From positions 4,565,730-4,629,729 of the forward strand of contig JAVSMS010000001.1 of NCBI GenBank assembly GCA_032027085.1: a stretch of 64,000 bases of DNA, in the 5' to 3' direction. Source of the DNA: Pseudorhodoplanes sp. (lineage in GTDB: Bacteria; Pseudomonadota; Alphaproteobacteria; Rhizobiales; Xanthobacteraceae). Below, piece by piece: positions 35,075 to 44,143 of the stretch; the stretch's first letter is position 1, and each line of letters begins with the position of its first letter. Under the pieces are notes generated by a model. It worked only from the letters and a program-made list of their open reading frames with translations, was not told where the DNA came from and ran no database searches. The translations under genes and the position numbers were made by a program.

Positions 35075-36865
35075 ATGCCGCAATCCAAGCTGGATCAGCA
35101 GACCGCCCATGAGCTGATCCGCCGGCTCGTGACCGAATACGGCGCCAAGCACTGGAAACGCTACGCCATCGCCTTCGCGCTGATGGCGATCGGCGCCGGC
35201 GCTACCGCACTGACCGCCTATCTGATGGGCACCATCGTCAACAAGGCCTATGTCGACCGCAGTTTCCCTGCCATCGTCACCATCGGCGTCATCACCATCC
35301 TGATCTTTTCCGCGCGGGGAGCGGCAACCTACGGCCAGGCGGTGATCCTTTCGCGCATCGGCAACAGCATCATCGCCGAGAACCAGCGCAAATTGTTCGA
35401 CCGGTTGATGAACCAGAATCTCGGCTTCTTCGCCGAGCGCCATTCATCGGAGTTCCTGCATCGCCTCTCCACCGGAGCCAACGCCGCGACCGGCGTCCTC
35501 AACATGCTGATCACGGCCGTCGGTCGCGACCTCCTGTCGCTGATCGGACTTGTCGCCGTGATGGTGATCCAGGATCCGGTAATGTCGCTGTTCGCCTTCG
35601 TGATCGCACCCCCGGCTTTGTGGATGGTGCGCAAGCTGGTGAAGCGAATCCGCAATGTCGCCAAGGCGCAGTTTACCGGCGGTACGCGCCTGTTCGAAAC
35701 CCTGCAGGAAACCATCCAGGGCATCCGCATTGTCAAGGCCTTCACGCTCGAGGACCGGCTGCGCAAACGCTATTACGACAACGTCGCCGTCGTCGAGCAC
35801 GAAGCCAACAAGATGGCGCGCGTCTCCAACCGGTCGAGCCCACTGATGGAGACACTCGCCGGCGTGTCGATCGCGCTCGGCGTCATTTATGGCGGCTATC
35901 GCACGATCGAGATGAACGCGACCCCGGGGGAGTTCTTTTCCTTCATCACCGCCTTCCTGCTCGCTTATGAGCCGGCCAAGCGGCTGGCGCGGCTGAATCT
36001 CGAGTTGAATGCCGGCCTCATCGGTGTGCGCCAGCTCTTCGACATCATCGATGCCCCCTCGACCGAGCCGGCCGACAACGACAAGCCGTCGCTGCACATC
36101 GACAGGGCGCAGGTCGAGTTCAAGGATGTCGGCTTCGGCTATCGCGAAGGCCAGCCGGTGCTGCGCGGGCTGACCCTCACCGCCGAAGCCGGGCAGATGA
36201 CCGCGCTGGTAGGTCCGTCCGGCGGCGGCAAATCCACGATCCTCAATCTGATCCTGCGGCTCTACGAGGTGCAGACGGGCGTCATCGCAATCGACGGTCA
36301 GAACATCGCCAATGTGTCGCGACACTCGCTGCGCCGGCAGATCGCCTATGTCGGACAGGATGTGTTTCTGTTCCATGGAACCATTCGTGACAACATCGCC
36401 TTCGGCCGCGACGGCGCGACGGAGGACGAAATCATTGCCGCCGCCAAGGCCGCGAATGCGCACGACTTCATCATGTCCTTTCCCCACGGCTATGACACGC
36501 AGGCCGGCGAACAGGGGCTGCAATTGTCCGGCGGCCAGCGCCAGCGCATCGCGGTGGCGCGTGCGCTGATCAAGGATGCCAGGCTGATCCTGCTGGACGA
36601 AGCAACCGCCGCACTCGATTCGGAATCCGAGCGCGCGGTGCAGGATGCGATTGCACATTTGACGCTGGGCCGCACGACGATGGTCATCGCCCACCGCCTG
36701 CACACGGTCGCGCATGCGGACCGCATTTACGTGATCGAGAACGGCGTTGTCGCCGAATCCGGGCGCCACGAGGAGTTGCTGCGCAAGGGCGGCCGCTATG
36801 CCTCGTTCTACCGGCTGCAATTGCAGAATGAGGAAGCCGACCAGGCGGTCGCCGCATCCGCGTGA
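35075..36865 (+). CDS. ABC exporter, MsbA-type lipid A/glycolipid flippase
   Basis: 596 aa. A six-helix membrane domain (first helix near residues 25-48) is followed by an ATPase with Walker A GPSGGGKST near residue 380, LSGGQRQRIAVARAL, and LILLDEATAALDSESE. Context after galE and core LPS genes fits lipid A-core flipping (MsbA), but exporters of cyclic glucan or peptides look similar. The 169-bp gap upstream holds a GC-rich bulged hairpin (about 34972-34997) and no gene. Confidence 0.85.
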   Translation: MPQSKLDQQTAHELIRRLVTEYGAKHWKRYAIAFALMAIGAGATALTAYLMGTIVNKAYVDRSFPAIVTIGVITILIFSARGAATYGQAVILSRIGNSIIAENQRKLFDRLMNQNLGFFAERHSSEFLHRLSTGANAATGVLNMLITAVGRDLLSLIGLVAVMVIQDPVMSLFAFVIAPPALWMVRKLVKRIRNVAKAQFTGGTRLFETLQETIQGIRIVKAFTLEDRLRKRYYDNVAVVEHEANKMARVSNRSSPLMETLAGVSIALGVIYGGYRTIEMNATPGEFFSFITAFLLAYEPAKRLARLNLELNAGLIGVRQLFDIIDAPSTEPADNDKPSLHIDRAQVEFKDVGFGYREGQPVLRGLTLTAEAGQMTALVGPSGGGKSTILNLILRLYEVQTGVIAIDGQNIANVSRHSLRRQIAYVGQDVFLFHGTIRDNIAFGRDGATEDEIIAAAKAANAHDFIMSFPHGYDTQAGEQGLQLSGGQRQRIAVARALIKDARLILLDEATAALDSESERAVQDAIAHLTLGRTTMVIAHRLHTVAHADRIYVIENGVVAESGRHEELLRKGGRYASFYRLQLQNEEADQAVAASA

Positions 36866-36891
36866 GTTTTGTTGCAAGGGAAGAAAAGCCG

Positions 36892-37593
36892 ATGGGAAAA
36901 TATGTGATCACGCCGCCGCCGCAGGCCGCAATCGCGGTTCAGGGCAGCGACGAGTTGTTTCCGGTGCGCCGAGTCTGGTGTGTCGGGCGCAACTACATCG
37001 AGCATATCCGCGAGATGGGTCAGGACGAGCGCGCGCCCCCGTTCTTTTTCGCCAAGCCGGCCGACGCCGTCGTTCCGGATGGCAGCGTGGTGCCCTATCC
37101 GCTGCTGACCAACGACATGCATCACGAGGTCGAGCTGGTCGTGGCGCTGAAATCCGGCGGCATGAACGTCAAGCCGGAAAAGGCCAATGACTGCATCTGG
37201 GGCTATGGCGTCGGCATCGACCTGACCCGCCGCGACCTGCAGATCGCCTCGCGCGAGGTGAAGCGGCCGTGGGAAATCGGCAAGGCGTTCGACGCCTCCG
37301 CGCCCTGCGGCGCGCTGGTGCCGGCTTCGAAGATCGGCCATCCGACCAAGGGGCGCATCTCGCTCAAGGTCAACGGCACCGTGAAGCAGGACGGCGATCT
37401 CAACCAGATGATCTGGAACGTGCCGGAAACCATCTGGAAGCTGTCGGAGATGGTGGAGCTCGCCGCCGGCGACATCATCATGACCGGCACCCCGGCGGGC
37501 GTCGGCCCGCTGGTGTCGGGCGACAAGGTCGAGTGCGAGATCGAGGGCGTCGGTTCGCTCAAGATTTCCATCGGCCCGCGCGCGGGATCGTAA
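36892..37593 (+). CDS. Fumarylacetoacetate hydrolase family protein
   Basis: 233 aa from ATG 36892. WCVGRNYIEHIREMG, FFAKPADAV, the metal-binding HHEVELVVAL and DIIMTGTPAGVGPL match the fumarylpyruvate hydrolase/acylpyruvase group. It cleaves a beta-diketone acid, likely in aromatic acid (gentisate-type) catabolism or oxaloacetate tautomerisation. Start is supported by AGGGAAG upstream; an intrinsic terminator follows. It seems unrelated to the LPS genes. Confidence 0.9.
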   Translation: MGKYVITPPPQAAIAVQGSDELFPVRRVWCVGRNYIEHIREMGQDERAPPFFFAKPADAVVPDGSVVPYPLLTNDMHHEVELVVALKSGGMNVKPEKANDCIWGYGVGIDLTRRDLQIASREVKRPWEIGKAFDASAPCGALVPASKIGHPTKGRISLKVNGTVKQDGDLNQMIWNVPETIWKLSEMVELAAGDIIMTGTPAGVGPLVSGDKVECEIEGVGSLKISIGPRAGS

Positions 37594-37610
37594 GACCGCG
37601 ACCAATCGTA

Positions 37611-37648
37611 AAGACCGGCCGTGTCCGCACGGCCGGCCTTTTCTTTTT
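37611..37648 (+). terminator. Intrinsic terminator after the FAH-family gene
   Basis: A 13-bp stem with one mismatch (37611-37623 with 37628-37640), a TCCG loop and a TTTTCTTTTT tail. GC-rich and well formed. Confidence 0.85.
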
Positions 37649-37774
37649 GGCGGCCCCGACAGTTTTACGAAAATCCTCCTCACTTCGGCGACACCGGCTT
37701 CACGCCTGGCCGCTACATCATGAGACAGCCCAGGCCGCAGACATCACTTTGCTGCGGCGAGTTGGAGTTGAAAC

Positions 37775-37960
37775 ATGAATGTAGGTTCCATAGGCGTGAC
37801 CACGATTACGCCGAGTACCGCAACGCCGGCGCAGACTCAGCCCGCGCTGGAAAAGCCGGAAGAAGTGGCTGGCGTGAAGCTGCCGCTGGGCGAAGCGCAG
37901 AATGACAACAAGACCCCGCCGCCGCCGGGTCTTGGACAGATCGTCGACAAGACGGTGTGA
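37775..37960 (+). CDS. Small hypothetical protein, 61 aa
   Basis: Starts with ATG at 37775, with TTGGAG seven nt upstream. Pro/Thr/Ala-rich and without membrane segment; it ends PPPPGLGQIVDKTV, a C-terminal pattern I associate with small rhizobial proteins of unknown role. It stands alone between two intrinsic terminators, which supports a real monocistronic gene. Confidence 0.65.
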   Translation: MNVGSIGVTTITPSTATPAQTQPALEKPEEVAGVKLPLGEAQNDNKTPPPPGLGQIVDKTV

Positions 37961-37987
37961 CTCGATCTTCACGAGTTCGGAATACAG

Positions 37988-38017
37988 AACGCTACCTCAG
38001 GGTGGCGTTTTCTTTTT
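37988..38017 (+). terminator. Intrinsic terminator after the 61-aa protein
   Basis: AACGCTACC, loop TCAG, GGTGGCGTT (37988-38009; one G-U pair) followed by TTTCTTTTT. The 38018-38176 stretch beyond it shows nothing recognisable. Confidence 0.85.
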
Positions 38018-38176
38018 CGGACGCGACCAGTTGCGCGAAATCTTCTCGTCGTCATTCCGGAGCGTCACCAGGCCGACCCGTTCGATGATCAACGAGACCG
38101 GCTTTAGGTAGACGAGCGCACCTATTTCACGCCTTGCCGACAAGCATACGTCATGCCGTCGGGCCCACTTGCACGT

Positions 38177-39004
38177 TCATTCGCTTGCGCAGTTCGCTTT
38201 CCGCCGCATTGCGGCGTAGGCGTGCCAAGTGGCATGGCCGAGCACAGGAAACACGACGATCAACCCGATCAGAGCCGTCGCCACGCTCAGCACGAACGAG
38301 CCGACGACGATGGCGCCCCAGGTCAACATGACCGGACGATTATGCCAGACCAGCGCCATGCTCTGTCCCATGGCGGTCAGGGCGTCAGTGCGTTCTGCAA
38401 GAAGCATCGGGACCCCGAAGACGCTGATCGCAAGGGCAAAGGCCGCAAACAGTCCGCCGACGAGGCTGCCGACAATGAGCAGCGCCCAGCCCCTCGACGT
38501 GGTTATGAGGATGCCGACGACTTCATTGAGGCCGGGAAAAGGCAATAGTCCGAAGAAAAGAGCGTAGAGGAGAACCGCGGCGCGCATCCACAGCAGCATC
38601 AACAGGCACAGAAGCACGCCGACGAACAGGATCTGTCCGCCGGATCGAGCCTTCACGAACATCATGCTGGGGAGCGTGAGCGGCAAGCCTTGCACCAGGC
38701 GCCGGCTCTTCTCGTAGAGCCCGGTGGCAATCAGCGGCCCCACGACCAAAAAGCCGGACAGCGCCGGAAAGAGAACGTAATCGTAACCGAACCGGAACAG
38801 CCCGCCGACGGTCAGAACGGAAATCACAAAGACCAGCGCGCCGTAGGCCAAGCTCAAGCCCGGTCGAGTGGTAAAGTCCTTCCACCCGGCCGCCAACCAC
38901 GAGAACGCGGCGCCGGGGCGCACGTCGCGACGCCAATCCATCCTTGTGGCGCCGATGGGCGGCACGATCGGGGGAAGCCTGTCGATTTCATTGGTTGCTG
39001 CCAT
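38177..39004 (-). CDS. DUF2189-family integral membrane protein
   Basis: 275 aa with about six helices. The N-terminus PPIGATRMDWRRDVRPGAAFSWLAAGWKDF and following LSLAYG are typical of DUF2189. Function unknown. It starts 19 bp after the 57-aa protein at the end of the cco operon, so co-transcription is likely; that suggests, but does not show, a link to respiration or its assembly. Confidence 0.85.
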   Translation of the reverse strand: MAATNEIDRLPPIVPPIGATRMDWRRDVRPGAAFSWLAAGWKDFTTRPGLSLAYGALVFVISVLTVGGLFRFGYDYVLFPALSGFLVVGPLIATGLYEKSRRLVQGLPLTLPSMMFVKARSGGQILFVGVLLCLLMLLWMRAAVLLYALFFGLLPFPGLNEVVGILITTSRGWALLIVGSLVGGLFAAFALAISVFGVPMLLAERTDALTAMGQSMALVWHNRPVMLTWGAIVVGSFVLSVATALIGLIVVFPVLGHATWHAYAAMRRKANCASE

Positions 39005-39023
39005 TGCCGGCCCCTTGTGCTTT

Positions 39024-39197
39024 TCAGCAGGAAGACTTTGCCGCCCGGAACAGTCCGTCTTGTCCCGGCGTCTTCAGATGCGGAACGCAGTCAGGCTGCG
39101 AGAGGAATGAGGCCCGCACGAGATGGACGTTGGCGATTGCAATGACACCGAGTCCTAAGACAATGGCGAGGCCAATGAACAGCCTTTGCATCCGCAT
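39024..39197 (-). CDS. 57-aa membrane protein at the end of the cco operon
   Basis: A short ORF begins with ATG two nt after the ccoP stop (39197; a second ATG is at 39191). One N-terminal helix (LFIGLAIVLGLGVIAIANVHL) is followed by a short tail ending DCVPHLKTPGQDG and RAAKSSC, with two Cys residues. Close spacing and membrane character favour a real small subunit or assembly peptide. Not a match to CcoQ, which is separately present. Confidence 0.65.
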   Translation of the reverse strand: MRMQRLFIGLAIVLGLGVIAIANVHLVRASFLSQPDCVPHLKTPGQDGLFRAAKSSC

Positions 39198-39199
39198 CG

Positions 39200-40084
39200 T
39201 CACGGCGTCCCCCGTTTCTTGAGATCGAGGATATACAGGGTCAGAATTTTGCGCTCGGCGTCGGTGAGCCGCTTTTCCCAGCTCGGCATGCGCCCCTGCC
39301 GTCCGCCATAGATCGTGCGGTAGATCGAGTCCGCGTCACTGCCATAGAGCCAAAAACCGTCGGTAAGATCAGGTGCGCCGGTGTCCTTGTTGCCCTTGGC
39401 ATCGTCGCCATGACAGGCGCTGCAATTGGCCGCGAAGGTTTCTTGTCCCGCAGCAACCTTCTGTGCGTCCGCGCTTACTGTGGTCGTTGGATGTGAGAGC
39501 GACCGCACAAAGGCGATCACGTTGATAATCGCCTGGCGATCCAGAATTCCGTCGCGGCCGAAGGCTGGCATTTGCGCGGCGCGGGTCTCGGGAGCATCGG
39601 AATTGATGCCGACCCGGATGGTCTCGAATACGGCGTCTGGCGTGCCGCCCCACAGCCAGGCTTCATCTACGAGGCTGGGGAAACCAGGCCCGCCGGTGGC
39701 GCGCGTCCCATGGCAGACGGCACAGCTGTCGCCGAACAGGGTATGGCCCGTCTCTCGCACGTATTTCATGAGCGCCGCATCCGCCTGGATCGCCGCAAAA
39801 TCCTTCTTTTCGATCCGTGTCATCCATTGCGCGCGGCTCAGCGCCGCTTCGCGCAGACTTGTTGCCACCTCTTTGTGGACGTCAGTCCCGAGCAGGCCCT
39901 TGGTATAGGTTCTGCCCAAGGGCCAGGCCGGCATCAGCACCCAGTAGACCACCGCGAAGAGCGAGGTCGCGATCAGGAAGAACCACACAGGCTTGGGGAT
40001 CGCCGTGTTGAGTTCCTTGATTCCGTTCCACTCGTGCCCCGTCGTTATCTGTCCGGTATAAAAGTCGCGCTCATTCACGCCCAT
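39200..40084 (-). CDS. ccoP: cbb3-type cytochrome c oxidase subunit III (dihaem)
   Basis: 294 aa. An N-terminal membrane helix (VWFFLIATSLFAVVYWVLMPAW) and two c-type haem sites, CAVCH near residue 118 and CSACH near 222. Passes electrons to CcoO/CcoN in the high-affinity terminal oxidase. The ATG overlaps the end of ccoQ by 10 bp. Confidence 0.95.
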   Translation of the reverse strand: MGVNERDFYTGQITTGHEWNGIKELNTAIPKPVWFFLIATSLFAVVYWVLMPAWPLGRTYTKGLLGTDVHKEVATSLREAALSRAQWMTRIEKKDFAAIQADAALMKYVRETGHTLFGDSCAVCHGTRATGGPGFPSLVDEAWLWGGTPDAVFETIRVGINSDAPETRAAQMPAFGRDGILDRQAIINVIAFVRSLSHPTTTVSADAQKVAAGQETFAANCSACHGDDAKGNKDTGAPDLTDGFWLYGSDADSIYRTIYGGRQGRMPSWEKRLTDAERKILTLYILDLKKRGTP

Positions 40085-40248
40085 GGCCCGCTCTCGTCAT
40101 CCATGATGCTGTCGGCCGCGCGATCGAACCGCTTCCCGCTTCCCGGCCAGTACGTGTAGGCCAGAACCCCGAGCGACAGCGCCAGCAGATAGAAAAGCCC
40201 CCACGACTTTGCGAAGCCGACGAGGCTGTCATGGGTGAATCCATTCAT
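40075..40248 (-). CDS. ccoQ: cbb3-type cytochrome oxidase subunit IV
   Basis: 57 aa. One membrane helix (GLFYLLALSLGVLAYTYW) followed by PGSGKRFDRAADSIMDDE, a typical FixQ/CcoQ tail. ATG 40248 overlaps the ccoO stop (ATGA), and the 3' end overlaps ccoP. Stabilises the oxidase complex. Confidence 0.9.
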   Translation of the reverse strand: MNGFTHDSLVGFAKSWGLFYLLALSLGVLAYTYWPGSGKRFDRAADSIMDDESGPWA

Positions 40249-40982
40249 TGTGTAGCCTCCGCTGTTTCGCGCGGTTTATAGGCAGCATCGGTCAGACGGC
40301 CGAGGATCTGAAGATAGGCGACAAGAGCGTCCATCTCGGTAAGCACGTTCGGATTGCCATCGAAGGCTCGAACGTTGGTCGCCGTGCCGTAGCGCGATGC
40401 GATGCCATCGGCCTGTGCGCTGTCCGGTGATGCCTGACCATGCGCGTCATTGACCGCATTCTTGATCATCGCATCGGTGTAAGGCACGCCGAGCTTGTTC
40501 AGAGCTGCAAGCTGCATGGACAGGTCATCCGTGCGCAGCTCCTTTTGCTTGAGAGCGCGATAAGCCGGCATGACGGATACAGGCACCATGTCCCGCGGAT
40601 TGTTGAGGTGCGCCACGTGCCAGTCGTCCGAATATTTGCCGCCGATTCGCGCGAGATCCGGGCCCGTGCGCTTCGATCCCCACAGCATCGGATGGTCGTA
40701 CTGCGACTCAACGGCCAGCGAATAAGGCCCATAGCGTTCGACCTCGTCGCGCAGCGTGCGGATCATCTGCGAGTGACAGGCGTAGCAGCCCTCGCGGATA
40801 TAGATATTACGTCCGGCGAGCTCGAGCGGAGTGTAGACGCGCATGTCGGGCGCTTTTTCCACCGTCTCATCGATGGTGAACAGCGGCGCGATCTCCACCA
40901 GGCTGCCTATGCTGGCCACGGCAATGATGGTGAGTGCCAGGCCGATCGAGTAGCGTTCGAGCTTGTAATGCGTTCCAAACAC
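40245..40982 (-). CDS. ccoO: cbb3-type cytochrome c oxidase subunit II (monohaem)
   Basis: 245 aa. N-terminal membrane anchor (IGLALTIIAVASIGSLVEIAPLF), the haem site CYACH near residue 63, and PMLWGSKRTGPDLARIGGKYSD with the Met-ligand region further on. Lies 6 bp after ccoN. Confidence 0.96.
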   Translation of the reverse strand: MFGTHYKLERYSIGLALTIIAVASIGSLVEIAPLFTIDETVEKAPDMRVYTPLELAGRNIYIREGCYACHSQMIRTLRDEVERYGPYSLAVESQYDHPMLWGSKRTGPDLARIGGKYSDDWHVAHLNNPRDMVPVSVMPAYRALKQKELRTDDLSMQLAALNKLGVPYTDAMIKNAVNDAHGQASPDSAQADGIASRYGTATNVRAFDGNPNVLTEMDALVAYLQILGRLTDAAYKPRETAEATQ

Positions 40983-40988
40983 AATGGC

Positions 40989-42641
40989 TTACTCCGCGGC
41001 CTGTAGCGCAGCTTTTGGCGCAAGCGCCGGCTCCTCTTCCATGGTCTCAGGCTTTAGTTCGCGCGCTACGCGGATCGTCATCCAGACATTGTAGAACCCG
41101 ACCACCGCGCCGGCGAAGAACAGAAAACCACCCACCGCTCGTGCGATATAGTAGGGATGCATGGCGACAAGCGAGTCGATGAAGGAATAGGCAAGCGTGC
41201 CGCTCTCGTTGTAAGTGCGCCACATCAGACCCTGGACAATTCCTGAGTTCCACATCGCAAAGACGTAGACGAGCGCGCCGGCAACCGAGAGCCAGAAATG
41301 CCACTCGACCAGCGCTGGCGAATACATCTGCGCCCGCTTCCAGAGTTGCGGCACGAGGTAATAGATCGCGCCAAACGTGATCATCGAATTCCAGCCAAGC
41401 GTGCCGGCATGCACATGCGCCACCGTCCAGTCGGTATAGTGCGAGAGCGAATTCACGGGGCGCATTGCCATGAACGAACCTTCGAAAGTTGACAGCCCGT
41501 AGAACACCGCGGCCACCATCATGAAGCGCAGCGTTGCGTCATCGCGCACCTTGTGCCAGGCGCCATTGAGGGTCAGCAGCGCATTTGCCGCCGCCATCCA
41601 GGAAGGAACGAGCAGTATCGCCGAGAAGGTCATGCCGAGCGTCTGCACCCACTGTGGCAGTGCCGTGTAGTGAAGATGGTGCGACCCCACCCACATGTAG
41701 AAGAAAGTTATTCCCCAGAAACCGAGGATCGACATGCGGTAGGAGAAGATCGGACGGCCCGCGCGCTTGGGCAGGTAATAATACATCATCCCAAGAAAGC
41801 CGGCCGTGAGGAAAAACGCGACGGCATTGTGGCCATACCACCATTGCGTCATCGCATCCTGGACGCCGGAAAAAATGGGAAAGCTCTTGGCGCTCGCAAA
41901 AGAGATCGGAAGCGCAAGATTGTTGACGATGTGCAGCGCCGCAACAACCAGGATGAAGGCCATGTAGTACCAGTTGGCGACGTAGATATGCGGCTCCCTC
42001 CGGCGCGCGAGCGTGCGCAAGTAGAGGATCAGATAGGCGACCCAGACGACCACCAGCCAGATGTCGGCATACCATTCGGGCTCGGCATACTCCTTCGACT
42101 GGGTGATGCCCATGAAGTAGCCGCTGACCGCGAGGATGCAGAACAGATTGTAACCAACGAGGACGAACCAGGGACTGAGCTGGTCCGGCAGCCGTGTGCG
42201 TGCGGTCCGCTGCATGACATGGAAGGACGTGGCGATCAGTGCGTTGCCGCCAAAGCCGAAGATCACGCCGGTCGTGTGAACAGGACGCAGACGGCCGAAA
42301 CTTGCCCAAGTGGCGTCAAAGGTCAGGTCGGGATAGGCGAGCAGCCAGGCGACCCAGTCCCCGATGAACATCGCGAAGACGGCCCAGGTTATTGAGAAGA
42401 CGATGCCGGCCTTCACAGGGTCGTCGTAATAGGAGGCAAGCCGGTCCTTGCTTGGCTCCGGGGTGTAATAGCCACCGATGATTACGAAGACCACCGCGAC
42501 ACCGAAGACAAGCACGATGACCCCGTGGTCACCGAACGGATCGCCCCTCCCCGCCACGGCCATGACCAGCCCACAAATGGCAACCAGAACAGCGATGACA
42601 AGCGCGAGCTGCCGCTCATTCTTGGTGAGCTGAGAGATCAT
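40989..42641 (-). CDS. ccoN: cbb3-type cytochrome c oxidase catalytic subunit I
   Basis: 550 aa from ATG 42641; the frame is open upstream to 42812, but the extra 57 residues are not family-like. About twelve to fourteen helices carry the conserved His ligands in HTTGVIFGFGGNALIATSFH, WWYGHNAVAFF, VGSHHLHYTALP and HVHAGTLGWNSM. Reduces O2 at low oxygen. No FNR/FixK box was recognised in the 42642-42916 leader, which holds no other gene. Confidence 0.95.
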   Translation of the reverse strand: MISQLTKNERQLALVIAVLVAICGLVMAVAGRGDPFGDHGVIVLVFGVAVVFVIIGGYYTPEPSKDRLASYYDDPVKAGIVFSITWAVFAMFIGDWVAWLLAYPDLTFDATWASFGRLRPVHTTGVIFGFGGNALIATSFHVMQRTARTRLPDQLSPWFVLVGYNLFCILAVSGYFMGITQSKEYAEPEWYADIWLVVVWVAYLILYLRTLARRREPHIYVANWYYMAFILVVAALHIVNNLALPISFASAKSFPIFSGVQDAMTQWWYGHNAVAFFLTAGFLGMMYYYLPKRAGRPIFSYRMSILGFWGITFFYMWVGSHHLHYTALPQWVQTLGMTFSAILLVPSWMAAANALLTLNGAWHKVRDDATLRFMMVAAVFYGLSTFEGSFMAMRPVNSLSHYTDWTVAHVHAGTLGWNSMITFGAIYYLVPQLWKRAQMYSPALVEWHFWLSVAGALVYVFAMWNSGIVQGLMWRTYNESGTLAYSFIDSLVAMHPYYIARAVGGFLFFAGAVVGFYNVWMTIRVARELKPETMEEEPALAPKAALQAAE

Positions 42642-42916
42642 CCTGTCATTCTCATTCCTGCTCGAAGCACGTTGCGCGCACGTGTACCCAGCCGCGTCCG
42701 ACGCCGCGGCTCGCATGCGAACGGCTCGGAATCCACTAATGATGGATTTTATGTATATCTTTAAAACGGTCGTTGGCAAGCAGAAATCAAACTTTTCCAG
42801 ATCGCTCGACAACGCTCAGGCGCCCAAAAAGTCCGCTGGGGTATTGAGCTGGCCAAGCGGACTTCCAAGCTCCGCGATGGCTCTAAAAAAATCTTCGCAC
42901 AGATCTTCTCGCCCTA

Positions 42917-42945
42917 TTGACAATATTCCTAAGTTGGATTATAGT
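42917..42945 (+). promoter_or_regulatory. Consensus sigma-70 type promoter upstream of a GC-rich structured stretch
   Basis: TTGACA (42917-42922), 17-nt spacer, TATAGT (42940-42945), reading rightward, away from ccoN. This is the best housekeeping-type promoter I noticed in the window. It faces the hairpin-rich region 42952-43420, not a convincing protein gene. Confidence 0.6.
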
Positions 42946-42951
42946 CCTAAC

Positions 42952-43420
42952 AACCTCGTCCGCTGAGGGGCGCTTTCATGAGGCGTCGTGACAGCGGGAC
43001 GAAGGAAGGGGCGCCGTCGGAGATGCGGCGGCGCGGCCTTCCTGGACGGCGCCCGGTAATTCCGGGCCTCGGCCGGTGCGGCGCCCGCGGGCCGGTCTCG
43101 CAAACCGGCACTCGGGCCACGTCGGGGCTCCGCCCGAGGCCACTGACGGGCCTCCGCCAGGAGCTGGCTGATCCGTCCGCACAGTGCGGCTCCGGACAAA
43201 GCGCGGCCCGGCGTTGCAGTGAAGACGCCGCGATGGTGCGTCGAGAGACGCGGCGGCCTTCGAGAGGAGGTCGTCTTTACACGGACTTGGTTGCGTCACT
43301 CGGCGCACCATCCCCCTCTTTCATTGGAGAGAGGGACAAAGGGAATAAGGCGAACCCGGCGCCTCAAACAATACGGGCGGCGGAGCGTTGGCTGTTTGAC
43401 ATTTGAATCTCTCTCGCTGT
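42952..43420 (+). ncRNA. Candidate structured RNA or repeat element, GC-rich and hairpin-dense
   Basis: The stretch follows a near-consensus promoter and contains many hairpins: GCCCGG/CCGGGC (43051-43067), GCCGGT/ACCGGC (43091-43109), GCGTC-GAGA-GACGC with a GNRA loop (43238-43251) and CCCTCT/AGAGGG (43314-43335). A 142-codon frame (42978-43406) crosses it, but its Arg/Gly/Pro-rich translation looks like a by-product of GC-rich DNA. It does not match RNase P RNA, tmRNA, 6S or SRP RNA as I know them. It may be a repeated element of this bacterial group; only a search can tell. Confidence 0.4.
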
Positions 43421-43461
43421 CGCCCCACGAAGGCGCCCATATCGGGTGATGGTAGCTATGG

Positions 43462-43481
43462 GTTCCCGCTTTCGCGGGAAC
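43462..43481. repeat. REP-like palindrome, copy 1
   Basis: GTTCCCGC, TTTC, GCGGGAAC, followed by GACA-type flank. The core CCCGCTTTCGCGGG recurs at 52919-52934 and, with one change, at 63117-63130. It is placed just past the end of the glutathione transferase gene, where it could also act as a terminator or mRNA end stabiliser. Confidence 0.7.
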
Positions 43482-43531
43482 GACATGCGCACAAAATGCC
43501 CGTTTCCATTCCGCGGCGATGTTGCCGTCTC

Positions 43532-44143
43532 TTACGCCGCGGTCTTGATCAGGCCTTCCGCGCGCATCGCCTCCTGCACCATCGGCCGCGCCTTCACCCG
43601 ATCCATGAAGGCTTTCAGGTTTGGCCATTTCGCCAGATCGATGTTGTGGAATCGGCTCCAGTTCGCCACGACGAACAGATAGGCGTCCGCCACGGTGAAA
43701 TTCTCGCCGGTGAGATAGGATTTGCCCGCGAGCTTCCCGTCGAGAAACGCGAATTTCTGGACCAGCCCTTCCCTGATGACATCCTTGTATTCAGCCGGCG
43801 TCTTCGGGCTGAACATATGCGAAAATTGTTTGTGCAGTTCGGCGGCCACGAAATTCAGCCATTCCAGCACGCGATAGCGCTGCTCGCCTTTCGGCATCAG
43901 GCCGCTCTCGGGCTTCATGTCGGCGAGATATTGCACGATGGCCGGGCCTTCGGTGAGGATCTCGCCGTTATCGAGGACGAGGGTCGGCACATAGCCATGC
44001 GGATTGATCTGGTAGAAATCCTCGCCGTCCTTGGTCTTGTGGGTCTTGGTATCGACGCGGATCAGTTCGAGCGGAATGCCGGCTTCGCGCGACACGATAT
44101 GCGGTGACAGCGCGCACGTTCCCGGCGAATAGTACAATTTCAT
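43532..44143 (-). CDS. gstA: Glutathione S-transferase, beta-class (GstA-like)
   Basis: 203 aa from ATG 44143; the open frame starts at 44191. The N-terminal thioredoxin-like domain (MKLYYSPGTCALSPHI with the Cys of beta-class enzymes; GYVPTLVLDNGEILTEGPAIVQYL) is followed by the helical domain with NFTVADAYLFVV. Conjugates glutathione to electrophiles. Single gene; the 220-bp upstream gap shows nothing recognisable. Confidence 0.93.
   Translation of the reverse strand: MKLYYSPGTCALSPHIVSREAGIPLELIRVDTKTHKTKDGEDFYQINPHGYVPTLVLDNGEILTEGPAIVQYLADMKPESGLMPKGEQRYRVLEWLNFVAAELHKQFSHMFSPKTPAEYKDVIREGLVQKFAFLDGKLAGKSYLTGENFTVADAYLFVVANWSRFHNIDLAKWPNLKAFMDRVKARPMVQEAMRAEGLIKTAA

Noticed and set aside
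42642-42916. FNR/FixK box for ccoN
   Set aside because: No TTGAT-N4-ATCAA-like sequence was found; nearest candidates match only one half-site.
42978-43406. Rightward ORF of 142 codons after the strong promoter
   Set aside because: The translation is an Arg/Gly/Pro-rich string without domain or ribosome-binding site, and the DNA is full of hairpins; treated as candidate RNA or repeat.
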